Below, piece by piece: positions 22,190 through 33,134 of a DNA stretch of 64,000 nt. The DNA is taken from NCBI GenBank assembly GCA_963691705.1, contig OY829541.1:31694719-31758718 (forward strand), in the 5' to 3' direction. The translations under genes were made by a program, and so were the position numbers. The DNA is from Viola odorata (taxonomy: Eukaryota > Streptophyta > Magnoliopsida > Malpighiales > Violaceae). Position 1 is the stretch's first letter. Each line of letters begins with the position of its first letter. The notes beneath the pieces were generated by a model that was given only the letters and a program-made list of their open reading frames with translations, was not told where the DNA came from and made no database searches.

Positions 22190-22800
22190 AGAGTGATCAT
22201 TTGTATTTTCCTCCTCCTAGAGTGACATCATATATTCCCTCCTCCCAGAGTGATAGCATCTACGTTTCGTCCTCCTAAAGTGACGATTAGTTTATTTCTG
22301 CACCTCGCGTCTTCTCCTACGGGATTAACGTCATTTAAATTTCCGCATTTTATATTTTCTCCTCCTAGAGTGACAGCTTTATATCTCATCCTCCTAGAGT
22401 GACAACACGTATTTCCTCCTCCTAGAGTGACAGCATGCATTTTTCTCCTCCTAGAGTGGCATCATTTACATAATTCTACATTTCTGCATAATTATTATCT
22501 CCTCCTAGAGCGACATCATTAGGACAAATCATTCGTGTTTCTGCGGATCGCGCATTATCCTCCCGAAGCAACGTCAGTTACATGTTAAAACGCTCATCCC
22601 CCCCACTGGAGCCGTCATTTACATTTTCGTAAAATTATCTTCCACTCCTACCAGAGTAGTTGTCATTTATGTTTTCCGCAACTTATTTTCTCAATGTCCG
22701 AGTAGATCTAAGTTCATACCTCTGCAGGACATCCGATCAAAACCTTTCTCCTCCCAGAGTGACATCACCGACTACCTCCTCCCAGAGTGACATCATCACT
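22190..22800 (+). repeat. Tandem and dispersed repeats CTCCTCCTAGAGTGACATCAT in element A
   Basis: About a dozen copies of a 27-28 bp unit with core CCTCCTAGAGTGACA occur between 22213 and 22790, some adjacent and some spread. The array sits between the 3' region and the polypurine tract. This place is a known hypervariable, repeat-prone zone in Tat/Ogre elements. Element C has a wholly different 47-bp array at the corresponding place. Confidence 0.85.
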
Positions 22801-22886
22801 GTAAGCTTGAGGTAAGACCTGCGGTGTCGCCAAAATTCGGATATGTAGGGGCAACCGTCTTTACTGCTTATCAAATACTTCGATAA

Positions 22887-22906
22887 GACAGTAAAGAGGG
22901 GGCAAC
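22887..22906 (+). other. Polypurine tract of element A
   Basis: AGACAGTAAAGAGGGGGCAAC directly precedes the 3' LTR start at 22907. Element C has the same motif (reverse complement of ATTGCCCCCTCTTTAC at 35737-35752) directly at its LTR. It is the plus-strand DNA synthesis primer. Confidence 0.85.
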
Positions 22907-25900
22907 TGTTGATACCCGAATTTTGATGTCATTTTTAATTGATTTTAGCATTTCCGTTATTTACTTAATTTACTGTCATTTTTAGTTAATTTGTTGTCGT
23001 TAACATTTTTAAAATTTTCATCGCGTTTTAGCATCGTCAACATTCGAAATAACATTTTTAATTTTTTGTCACGTATTTTCATTATTATTATCATTATTAT
23101 TTTTAGCCTTAAAAATCAGATTTTTAACTATCCGGCAGTCATTTGCTAGTTTTTTCTTCGTTTTAGGTCATCTCATGATTTTTAGGATTTTTAGTATTTT
23201 AGAGCATTTTTTAGTATTTTTATTTTTTATTATTATTTTTGTTCGAGCTTTTATTGGACCCGAGTAAGTTCGCTCGGACAATAGCTTGAATTTGAAATGT
23301 TTTCCATCAACTAGTTGCTAGCTTTTTTTCCGTTCACAATGGTCTACAGCGTTTCGTGTAATTTTTGGCGTAACGTCATTATTTTTCCGTTCGAACGTTT
23401 CACAATTTTGAATGAGAAAATAAACGTGTTAAACGAAAAATTCTCGTCATTCGCTGTAGACGGTTAAACCCGTCGTATTTTTCTCTATGCGCTAGTACCT
23501 TCGGCTTGAAAAGTCAGAACGTTTGCTCGTAGGAATCGACTCGAGGCCATTTAAATAAGGTAAAAGGCAATTTGATCACAACCGTTGATCTGGTCAACCA
23601 AGAAAAGTCAACCAGATCAACGGTTGACAATTTAATGTGCATGGTGCACATGAACAGTGCCGAGGAGCATGCAGCGGAGCAGACCACCGGGCTACCTACT
23701 CCCGTCGTGTCCTAGCCTGCTCCCGCCGTTTCCTGTCCCATCCACCATCATCACAACCACCGTAGCTGCCACCTCTCCTCTCCTAGCCCTGCCAGCACAC
23801 GAGAAACGGCCACAACACGCAGCCACGCCCTCAAAGCCACGTGATCCTTCGGCTATAAATGCCGAGCCCCATCCAACGTTCAAACGGTACCAACTTTGCA
23901 AGAAAACCTTGCTCCTTCCCTCTCTTGATTGATAGCTCACTTAGAGCATCGATCGTCCAGTTCAAAGCTTTTGCAGTAAGCTTCTTTTTCAAGCTTTTTC
24001 CTTTCATTTTTATGCCTTTCTTTTCTTTAAATTCGTTTAGCATCCAATTGATCGAGTAAATTGCTCTTCTTTGTGTCATTAATTAACATGCATGCTGTAG
24101 ATTAAATACATGCTTTCAATTTAAGAAATCGTTAGCTAGATTTGGTGAATTAATTAGTTTTCGATAATTAACAGTTTTGTCGGTTTTTCAAAATTAAACT
24201 CCGTACGGTTTTTGCTAAAATTCGAGGTTAGTACGGTCGGGAAGCCGTCGAGGAGACGAACATCTCGGTATGAATATTTTTCGAAACAATCACCTATGGC
24301 CGGAGCTTGACCAAGGAAGAAGACGATGAATAGTGCCATAATGGCCTATTCATACGTCAAGGTGATGGGCTTGGCCCATCACCCTTCCCTTTTTATTTTC
24401 ATGGGCCAGGCACTATTCCTGGCCCATTTTTCATTTCCTTTCACTTTTTTATTAGGGCCCAACCCATTTTCATTTCTTTCCAAGATTTCGGAACACGTTT
24501 TTTCGTAAAATATTCGTATGCTTCGTATGATTATTTTTCATACTAACACTTTAATTTTCTGTACCTATCAACTGTTTACATTATTCGCACTTTAATTTTT
24601 CGCAATTTACTTTCGGCAATTTAAATTCAATTTACTGCCTACATGGTCGGTCGTAAATATCAACTGTTTATTCTCTACAAATATCAACTGTTTATTTTCC
24701 GCAAATATCAACTGTTTAAATTCTTCGCACTTTAGTTTTCCGCAATTTAATTTCAGCAATTTAAATTCAATTTACCGCCTACATGGTCGGTCGTAAAAAT
24801 CAACCGTTTATTTTCTGCAAATATCAACTGTTTAAATTCTTTGCACATTAATTTTTTGCAATTTAAATTCAATCATTCATTTTACCGCCTACATGGTCGG
24901 TCGCATTTTAATTTTCGTAAATATCAACTGCTTTAATTTTCCGCAAGCTGCTGGAAATTCTTCTGCAATTTATCAACTGTTTTAATTTTTTGCAATATCA
25001 ACTGTTTTATTTTCTGCAATATCAACTATTTTATTTTCTGCAATATCAACTGTTTTTATTTTCTGCAATATCAACTGCTTTGAATTTTCTGTAAATCATC
25101 AACTGCTGTTTATTTTTCTGCAAATTATCAACTCGGCATTTAATTTTCGTATGCGTTAAATCAATCATTTCTCGCATGCAATCAACTCAGCATTTAATTT
25201 TCGTATGCGTCAAATCAATCATTTCTCGCATGTAATCAACTCAGCATTTAATTTTCATATGCGTCAAATCAATCATTTCTCGCATGCAATCAACTCAGCA
25301 TTCAAATCTAGTATGCGTCAAATCCATCATTTCCCGCATGCAATCAACTGTCATCATTTAATTCTCGTATGCGTTAAACCCATCATTTCTCGCATACAAT
25401 CAACTGTCATTATTTAAATTTTCGCACTCATAAAAATTGCTTATTTATTTTTCGAGCTACCACTAACACCCTCATTTTGTAGGTTTAAATTTCAAGCTTC
25501 GCTCGAAAGTACGCCTTTCGTTCCTTTTTATTTTTTAACGCTTTCCGTAAATATTGATCGTACACATGATATATAGAACTGCTAGAATTAAAATCAACCC
25601 ACATGAACAACTTGTTTAAAGACTTGCTTACAATGCCATGTTCGTTTGATTTTAAAGTCTCATTTGTATTGACTGCATGTACATGGGGACTTTCGATCCC
25701 ACATCAGTTTATCTTTTCAAAAACCTTTCATTTAATCTGTACTCTGCTAGCTATCCATGATAGAATCACGTAGTAATTAATTTAATCATTCATGGCCCGA
25801 TGATGAAATAAGAGGGCGCTCATTCAGTCTTACGAAAAATTCAGTCCCATCACGTTATGGTCAGGAATAATCAATCCATCTTGATAAACGGTAACCCCGT

Positions 25901-26339
25901 CCGAAAGATTTTTTTTAATTATTCCTGAACGGTCATGATCATAGAAAAGACTAAAGTGACGATTCCTCTGAGTGCCCCCTTTTTCAAAACGCATTTTATC
26001 AAACCCCTTTTTCAAAACGCATTTTATCAAACACCTTTTAAAACACCTCTCTCATCAACCGGTAACCGTTTTCGGATATGACTCGGGTACCTAACACCTT
26101 CCCGAGACCATAATACGACCCCGAACCTTTGTCTGGGGTCCAGACCCCTTTTTTGTGCCTTTAGTTTTATTTATTTATTATATTTTCTTATGCCATGCCG
26201 ATTAAGGTTCCCTAAACCTAGCAACCAAATTAGGGTGGCGACTTCATTGCATGTTGCGAGGCATCTGTTTACGCCAAGCATCTGAAGGTCTCAAGTTCGT
26301 TGCACACTCGCGAAGTTTTTAAATTTTCGGGGCGCGACA
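22907..26339 (+). repeat. 3' LTR of element A
   Basis: A 3433-bp copy of the LTR with the same termini as 4767-8159. The TATA box is at 23854 (TATAAATG). It differs from the 5' LTR in repeat copy number (24650-25420) and in a segment of about 33 bp near 24178 that the 5' LTR lacks. It is followed by the TSD CAAAT (26340-26344). Confidence 0.93.
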
Positions 26340-26344
26340 CAAAT

Positions 26345-27355
26345 GATTGATTAATAAATTTAATCTTTAAATATATTGATAAAATTAGATTGTTAGTATT
26401 AATTTTGTCTCTTTTTTGAAACTTTTTCTTTAATGTTTCTTTAAAAAAATCTCTCTACTCATATAATGTATGAATTTATGCTACATTTTTCAATAAAATG
26501 CATAAAATATTTGAATTATCATCAATTAAAAATTATCAATTGATGATCTTAAACTTTGATAGAAATTAAATCTCACATTTATTTTAGTTTCATATTTGAT
26601 GTGAATAAAAATAAAACATAACAAGCAGATGTTACGTTATTGCTAAATAATGTTTTAGAAAAATAGTAAAATAATATTTTGTTGTAGAAATTGTCACTCA
26701 AAACAAAATTGATGGTAATTTACTAATTTTATTCAGTACTAACATTATGGCCTACAATTTACCGAGAAAAAAGAAACATTACGGACCTCAAGCGACATGT
26801 CACACGAGCATGTACTATCAACAAATTTTTTTTTAACTTTTCCATGAAAGTGTTTTGGTTCTTCCACATTAACGTTTTGTTTCTTTAATTTTTTTCTTTA
26901 AATCTTTAGATCTAAAAATCAATTATTTTTATTTCAACTATTTTATTACCGTACTTATTATTGGTACAAATTACTCTAATAACATGATAAAAAATGTTAT
27001 TCATGTATTTATTTCATAATGTAACTTTCGATAATAACATGATCAAAAATGTTATTCATTACAATGTTAAACATTGAATTTTACTCGTATGATTTTAATT
27101 AGGAGTATTAGTTAGTTAAATATCAATTATGAAGTATTTTTAGCACAATTTGTATCAATCCACATATTAATTATCAAAATTACGAGGGTAAATATGTCTA
27201 AAATAACATTATTATTTTTAGATTAACAATATCGATTTATTGAATTAGAGTAAAAAAAAAATTGGAAAATATTTTCCAAATGAAAATTTTGGCGGTAAAA
27301 TAGACTTTGAAAAAAATTCTGAAAATTTTGCGTTGTGAAACAGCACCTTACTATG
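26345..27355. other. AT-rich flank between elements A and C, with a MITE-like end
   Basis: AT-rich sequence without a gene. The part from about 27180 to 27350 is an inverted relative of 3283-3565. Reverse-complemented, its end reads TAAGGTGCTGTTTCACAACG, sharing GTTTCACAACGCAAAA with the candidate MITE end at 2862. Element C begins right after it. Confidence 0.6.
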
Positions 27356-27734
27356 TGTCGTACCCCCTTTTTTGATGTTGCGAAACAGGTTCGGGATGGG
27401 CCACAATGCGAGACAATCGTTGGATTCGTCTTAACATCATGAAAATGAAGTCGCCACCCTATTTTTCTAAGGTTTAGGGAACCTAATTGTCATGGCATAA
27501 AAAATAAATAAACTAAGGCACAAATGGTCTAAACCAAAGAACAACGGTTTGAGGTCGTATTTATGGACTTGGGAAGGTGTTAGGAACCCAAGTCACATCC
27601 TTAAAAAAGATTACCGGTATGCGAGGTGTTTGAGAAAATATTTTTAACAAGTAATTTGGGCCCTCAAAGGTGACGTTACATCTTAGCATTTTTTCATCAG
27701 GACATTGTTATTTCCGTTCGGGACAGAGGGACGG

Positions 27735-28447
27735 TGATACGATCCGACCTCCGATGTGAAGGCCGAATGGTATGTAACGAATGGAGGATCTAGCTCAATG
27801 AGTTTATGACACAATTTAATAAGGAAACAGTAGGAAATATGGAGACACGCAGCGGAAATGATACAAGGAATAAACACACAAAATACAAGATAATACCCGG
27901 ATGAATGCGGATGGAGATTAGAGATGATTGCTTGAACAACGATCGATTGAACACTTGAGATATGCTTGATGAATACTTGAATACACGGGCAGAATACTCT
28001 CACATTCAACAAACACAAACTGTCCAAAGATGAACACTCAAATATACACTCAATCGCTCACAAATACGAAGTAATAACCGATTACACAAAGATGGAAACT
28101 TATTGTTTTCGATTGACTTAAGCCACGGCTTTCCAAACCAAGGCAAACACCAATATTGAGCCCCGGATGAATAAGGAGAATTCTCTCAATCAATATTCAT
28201 CATCAAAGCTGCATTGAAAATATGCAAGAATTCAACTACTTATAGTTATTACATATTAGGCCATTTGAGACCATAATGCCCTTAATGAGCTCTTCCTTCT
28301 CCTTCCTTCTAAGATGGACGAATTCCCTTGTCATTTTGATGGGCTTCCAAGCCCATTTGAAGGGTAAGAGGTATCCAAGAACGTGTCTTCATAATTGGTC
28401 GAGTTCGGGTTCGTTCGGGCCTTGTAGACGTAGGTGTGATCGTATCA
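27735..28447 (-). repeat. 3' LTR of element D (713 bp)
   Basis: On the window strand it starts TGATACGATCCGACC and ends GTGTGATCGTATCA. The inverted termini are about 10 bp long, unusually long for LTRs. A minus-strand TATAAGTA lies at 28244-28237 as a possible TATA box, with an equivalent at 32931-32924 in the other LTR. Confidence 0.95.
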
Positions 28448-30663
28448 TCACCTTTCCCTTCGAAAGGATTCGTCCTCGAATCCATAGCTTCAATTTCCTC
28501 GTTCCCTGTCACATAAAGACTTAAGTTAGTAATGTGAAACGAGTGATTGGTAAATTCATACTCCAAAGATTTCAAAGAATTAAAAGCATAATAATTAATT
28601 CTATGGAGTATAAAGAAAGGTGCGCGCGGTGCGCGCGGGGGATGAAAGCTAGGCCACGCGGGTGGCCTAGAGTTGGCACAACAGTCGGGAGGCTTAGGAA
28701 TGGGTCTTGCATTGGCGCGGGCCTCGCCTACCAATGCCTTGCTGTTTGTGATCGATCCTCTTGGCATCGTGTCATGCTCTTTGATGTCAGAGGGATCCAT
28801 GATTGTATCATCACCTTTCCCATCGAAAAGATTCGCCCACGAATCCTTAGCTTTAAATCCTTCATTTCCTACCACAAAAATATTTAAGTTAGTAAGTTGA
28901 AATGAATGATTTGCATATTTATACTCCAAAGGTAAATAAAAAGTAAAAACGTTGGAATAAATCCAATGGAGTATATGTGACAATTTGCCATGTCTAGGAA
29001 CCAATTGAGCGTTCGCCTCAACGCCTTCTTTGGTTAGATTTGTACATGTGTGCTCACGGCTCAAGCACATATGTTCGCCTGATTTTGGTACCATGGATGC
29101 ATTCGTCTTCTCACCTACACACTTAATCAAACTTGAAAACAATTGTGAGAAAATAAAAGGAATTATTCGTTCACGCTTACGAATAAATTCGCCAAATGCA
29201 AGAAACAAATTCCTAATATTCACAGTATCCTTACAATCATCCAAATTATTTTCTAACATGCTAGGTACTGTCCTAGTAAGCACAGAAAAACCAATTTTAA
29301 TTCTACTATCATTTACAAAACAGATTTGACTTCTAGACAATTTAAGCAAGAAAGAATAATTGATGAGATGCAACAATGGTTTCTTTTCACATGCTAAATA
29401 AAAATCTTTTAAATTTACATCATGTGAATTAGAATTATGACGAGTTGTAGGCTCTAACCTTGCATCATTTGGAGAAGAGAGTGGTGCATACCTTTGTTCA
29501 CACCATTGTTGTGCAATTTTGCTTCCTACGCCTCCTAAAATTGATGGTTTGAAGCCATCTTTTGTCCTTCGATTTTTATGCAAGGGAGGCACACAAAGAG
29601 TAGGAAAAGAATCATCAATGTTAGGATTAGCTAACTGATCCTCATTGCTCAAAGGCACGCTCATTGGATCAATAGCTTTCACAATTTTTGTTCGCCTCTT
29701 TTCCTTACTTTCTTCTCTCAAACTTTCTGTAATTTCAATGACACTCTCTTTGGCATGCTTGTTGTTTTCATACCGTGTATTTTCCTCATCAATTCTTTCA
29801 TTTTCTTTCCTCTCACACTCTTCTCTCTCATTTTCAAGCTCACATTTTTCACTCAATGCTGTAGAATTTACAGCCACACTCCTTTCAATCAAATTAAATT
29901 TTTCAGTCACCTTTGGGTCACAAGATTGAGGTGGTGTGGGCTGTTTTTGTTGAATGACTTGTGCATGTTGTACCACTTCCGATTTGGACTCAAAAACAGT
30001 AGCAGAAGATTTTTGGTCACTCGGGCAGCCTTGGAATGAGCTACTGTCTTGTTCCATCAAACACCCATGAATTTCAATTTCGTAGGCAAATTGAATCATG
30101 GATGATAAGCTTGTAAACTCATAGAGGGCAAGTTGTCTTCTAATCACTTTATTTAATCCACTTTGAAACAAATCCATGATCATCCTCTCATTATCTTGAA
30201 GATAAGTCTTGATGAGTAAATCATCAAATTCTTGATAATATTCCATCACAGTATTGATTCCTTGTTGAAGGGAGGACAACTCGTCTTCTAAGAATTCTCG
30301 ATAGTATGATGATACAAAACATGCTCTCATGACATGTCTCATTTCAGCCCAAGTTGCAATTGGATCTTCTCTTCTTGCTCTTTCACAACAAATGTGGTAC
30401 CACCAAATCTCGGTATCGTCATCAAATGTCATTTGAGCAAGCTCAATTTTCTGTGCTTCGGAAAAATTATGACATTCAATGGCCTTCACAAGGTGGTATT
30501 CTCATTGGATAAATTCAGCCGGTTGAAAAGATGCTCTACAAGTAGGAATTGTGACTTGAAAAGGATCAAAGTTGGTGCAGCTATTAGTAGAGGAGCCATA
30601 GCCAAGGCCTTGTTCGAAGAGACCTAGGCCATAGCTTGATTGACAAGAATTTAGTGAAGTCAT
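28309..30663 (-). pseudogene. gag: gag of element D with one early TGA, otherwise open
   Basis: The best start is ATG 30663-30661. The frame stays open for 785 codons to 28309 except for TGA at codon 54 (30504-30502), where Trp is plausible in the gag family. After it come the retrotransposon gag landmarks E-I-W-W, T-W-A-E-M-R-H-V-M and F-V-S-S-Y-Y-R-E, then L-F-Q-S-G-L-N-K-V-I-R-R-Q-L at about residues 90-215. An acidic, Lys-rich region follows (E-C-E-R-K-E-N-E-R-I-D-E-E-N). No CCHC knuckle or protease motif is seen. The C-terminal part has two repeats ending F-D-G-K-G-D-D-T-I and F-E-G-K-G-D-D-T-I. The second is encoded by the polypurine tract and the frame then runs into the 3' LTR. The TGA may be a null mutation or a read-through site. 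Confidence 0.8.
28442..28935 (-). repeat. Duplicated polypurine-tract region of element D (period 363 bp)
   Basis: GTATCATCACCTTTCCC at 28442 recurs at 28805, and the following ~115 bp match imperfectly (AACGAGTGATTGGTAAATTC against AATGAATGATTTGCATATTT, both then with ATACTCCAAAG). The first copy abuts the LTR and is the working polypurine tract (minus strand GAAGGGAAAGGTGA). The second copy, 363 bp inside, has kept an LTR-edge-like GTATCA. Confidence 0.75.
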
Positions 30664-32407
30664 TGTACCTACAAAATTAACAAACTATATATATGTATAA
30701 ACGTTAGTTAAACAAATCGCTCCCTCACGTGTTTACACTCGTGTTTAAGCCCTCAAAATCTGTACTCACACAATCACTCAAACTCCTCTGTATTCAATTC
30801 CGTGTCTTGCATAACAATCAACCAACAATCTCAAGTTCAATCAGGAAGACTCAATCAAGAACGCTAGAAACACCAAGGCAGTTTGCTGGAATTTTTCTGA
30901 CAGTTTTCCAAATATTTCGGCTATTGGCCTTTAAAAATAGTAAACGTTGGAATTTTGTCACAAAATTTAATATGGGTACACTTGAGGTTGAGGACTACAA
31001 TTTTCATTCAGGTCGAAACACGAAATTCAGCTGGAAACTCAATGAAAAACTGTTCGTAAGATGATCGCGCAAAATAGTTTGCTGGAAAATTCTGGGCAGT
31101 TTGCGTAACTTTCGACTATGACATACGAACAATAGGAAACGATGGAATTAGTTTACAAAATTTAGTATGAACAATCCTAAGACAAAGCTCTACAAATTAC
31201 AGCCAAGAAAGAAGAAAAAATTCGGCTGAAGACACAATAAAAAGGGACAAGACTCAAGGACACATTTGCTGGAAAATGGTGAGTTGACTTGAGACTTGGA
31301 AAAGAGAAACGAAAATGTGTTTAGGACTCAAGGAATTGACACAAAGGACTTGAACACTCAAATATAAAAGACTTAAGTGAGTGTTTAGGAAAATTAGCAA
31401 AGTATTCTTGGTGTTGAGGACTCCTCACGTTTTTCTCTCAAGAGCTAACACAAGAGGTGTTTAGTTTAGGACTTTTAGTTTGCAACTTTTCTCTCTTTTG
31501 TTTAGGACTTTTGTGTATCCTAAAGATTTTGTTTGGTTCTAAGAATTTGTTGCTTACTAGAAGGATACTTGAGGATCTCTTGTTCAGCAAATGAGGGAAG
31601 ATTTTTGACTTAGAGGGCACTCACACGTTTTTGAGACAAAGAGGTAGGTGACACTAAGACTTTTCTCTTCATCACTGTTGAGGGTGAGGACTTTTTGAGT
31701 ATCCTATAGATTTCATTTGACTCCAAAATTTTGCAGACCTCAAGAGATATCTTGGAAGATTTAATGTTCAGGAAATCTAGGGATTATTTGAGGTGGAAGA
31801 TATTCACGTTTATGACCCTAAAAACTAGGAGAAAAGAAGATTTATTTAGGACTTTTGTGTCACTCTTATCTCTCACTTCATTGACTTGGTGTAACAATGG
31901 AATACTTCTGCTAAAATACTTTGAAACACTACAAAAGACTTAGAAGAAGATTAAACTGACCTTGATTCGTCTTCCCCAAGTGTTGAAGACGAAAAGACTC
32001 AAGAAAACAAGATGAACGCATGAAGAACACAAAGAGTGTTCTTGACAGACTTTCGAATTTTGACTCTTAAAAATAGAAAACGACAATATTACATCATGAA
32101 ATTTAATAGAGACGTTGCTAAGACACAGACCTACAACTTTTACGAAGGGACAAAAACACGATTCTTACTGGAAGATACAGAAAATGGACTCGCAACACAA
32201 GAACAGATTTTCTCGGATAAAATCTGCACACTTTTCTTAGGCGGTCAAAAAGTATGGAAATTTTACCGAATTTACAGATGACTCAAAAACAAAAGTTGTC
32301 ACTAACAGATTGAAGTTTATTTATACAAACTTTCAGAGTTTTCTGAACTGTAGGACTCACACAAACTGGACAGGAACGAACACAAAAACAAACTCGGAGC
32401 GCCAGAA
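30664..32407 (-). other. Long leader of element D with divergent direct repeats
   Basis: About 1.7 kb without a supported gene. Three related blocks (about 30890-31030, 31080-31240 and 32040-32170) share phrases such as AAAATAGTAAACG, ACAAAATTTA and GACCTACAAC with variations. They look like old duplications in the leader. Element E has a similar duplication in its own leader. Confidence 0.5.
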
Positions 32408-32421
32408 GCTCCGCTACCACT
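32408..32421 (-). other. Primer-binding site of element D
   Basis: On the minus strand the LTR end GTATCA is followed by AGTGGTAGCGGAGC. TGGTAGCGGAGC begins two bases after the LTR. The same 12-mer stands at the same place in E (42119) and F (59800). Confidence 0.85.
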
Positions 32422-33134
32422 TGATACGATCCGACCTCCGATGTGAAGGCCGAATGGTATGTAACGAATGGAGGATCTAGCTCAATGAGTTTATGACACA
32501 ATTTAATAAGGAAACAGTAGGAAATATGGAGACACGCAGCGGAAATGATACAAGGAATAAACACACAAAATACAAGATAATACCCGGATGAATGCGGATG
32601 GAGATTAGAGATGATTGCTTGAACAACGATCGATTGAACACTTGAGATATGCTTGATGAATACTTGAATACACGGGCAGAATACTCTCACATTCAACAAA
32701 CACAAACTGTCCAAAGATGAACACTCAAATATACACTCAATCGCTCACAAATACGAAGTAATAACCGATTACACAAAGATGGAAACTTATTGTTTTCGAT
32801 TGACTTAAGCCACGGCTTTCCAAACCAAGGCAAACACCAATATTGAGCCCCGGATGAATAAGGAGAATTCTCTCAATCAATATTCATCATCAAAGCTGCA
32901 TTGAAAATATGCAAGAATTCAACTACTTATAGTTATTACATATTAGGCCATTTGAGACCATAATGCCCTTAATGAGCTCTTCCTTCTCCTTCCTTCTAAG
33001 ATGGACGAATTCCCTTGTCATTTTGATGGGCTTCCAAGCCCATTTGAAGGGTAAGAGGTATCCAAGAACGTGTCTTCATAATTGGTCGAGTTCGGGTTCG
33101 TTCGGGCCTTGTAGACGTAGGTGTGATTGTATCA
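32422..33134 (-). repeat. 5' LTR of element D (713 bp)
   Basis: This is the same sequence as 27735-28447 apart from one base. It is the upstream LTR on the minus strand because the primer site follows it at 32421 downwards. The 114-143 codon open frame inside the LTRs is the same LTR sequence twice and is not supported as a gene. Confidence 0.95.

Larger units (their letters stand above)
4767..26339 (+). mobile_element. Element A: giant Tat/Ogre-type Ty3/gypsy retrotransposon, complete but inactivated
   Basis: This 21.57-kb element has LTRs of 3393 and 3433 bp, both starting TGTTGATACCC and ending GGGGCGCGACA, flanked by CAAAT. The order is 5' LTR, primer site (8163), ORF1 (8697-10370), gag (from 11145), protease, intron (15506-15659), RT, RNase H, a second RNase H, integrase (to 19097), a long 3' region with tandem repeats, polypurine tract (22887-22906) and 3' LTR. 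Large size, ORF1 before gag, an intron after protease and a second RNase H are the known traits of the Tat/Ogre lineage. All protein genes carry breaks, so it is not autonomous. The LTRs differ by roughly a few percent over the stretch I compared by eye, indicating a moderately young insertion. Confidence 0.93.
27735..33134 (-). mobile_element. Element D: young Gag-only LTR retrotransposon (TR-GAG type)
   Basis: It is 5400 bp on the minus strand with two LTRs of 713 bp and TSD GACGG (27730-27734 and 33135-33139). The LTRs differ at one base that I can find (C at 28441, T at 33128), so the insertion is very recent. The only coding region is a Ty3/gypsy-type gag. Protease, RT, RNase H and integrase are absent. 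Gag-only elements of this kind are known in plants as TR-GAGs and must use enzymes of another element. LTR ends, primer site and polypurine tract match element E. Confidence 0.93.

Noticed and set aside
4767..26339. Endogenous caulimovirid-like virus as an alternative to element A
   Set aside because: Long LTRs with TSD, a retroviral-type integrase with H-H-C-C and D-D-E motifs and the absence of a movement protein show a Ty3/gypsy retrotransposon.
27683..28027. 114-143 codon open frames in both LTRs of element D
   Set aside because: The LTRs are almost identical, so agreement means nothing. They are not supported by a domain and cross the LTR edge.
28309..28524. Plus-strand open frame over the LTR edge of D, repeated at 32963-33163
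   Set aside because: It is the antisense of the gag end and LTR of D and is duplicated only because the LTR is.
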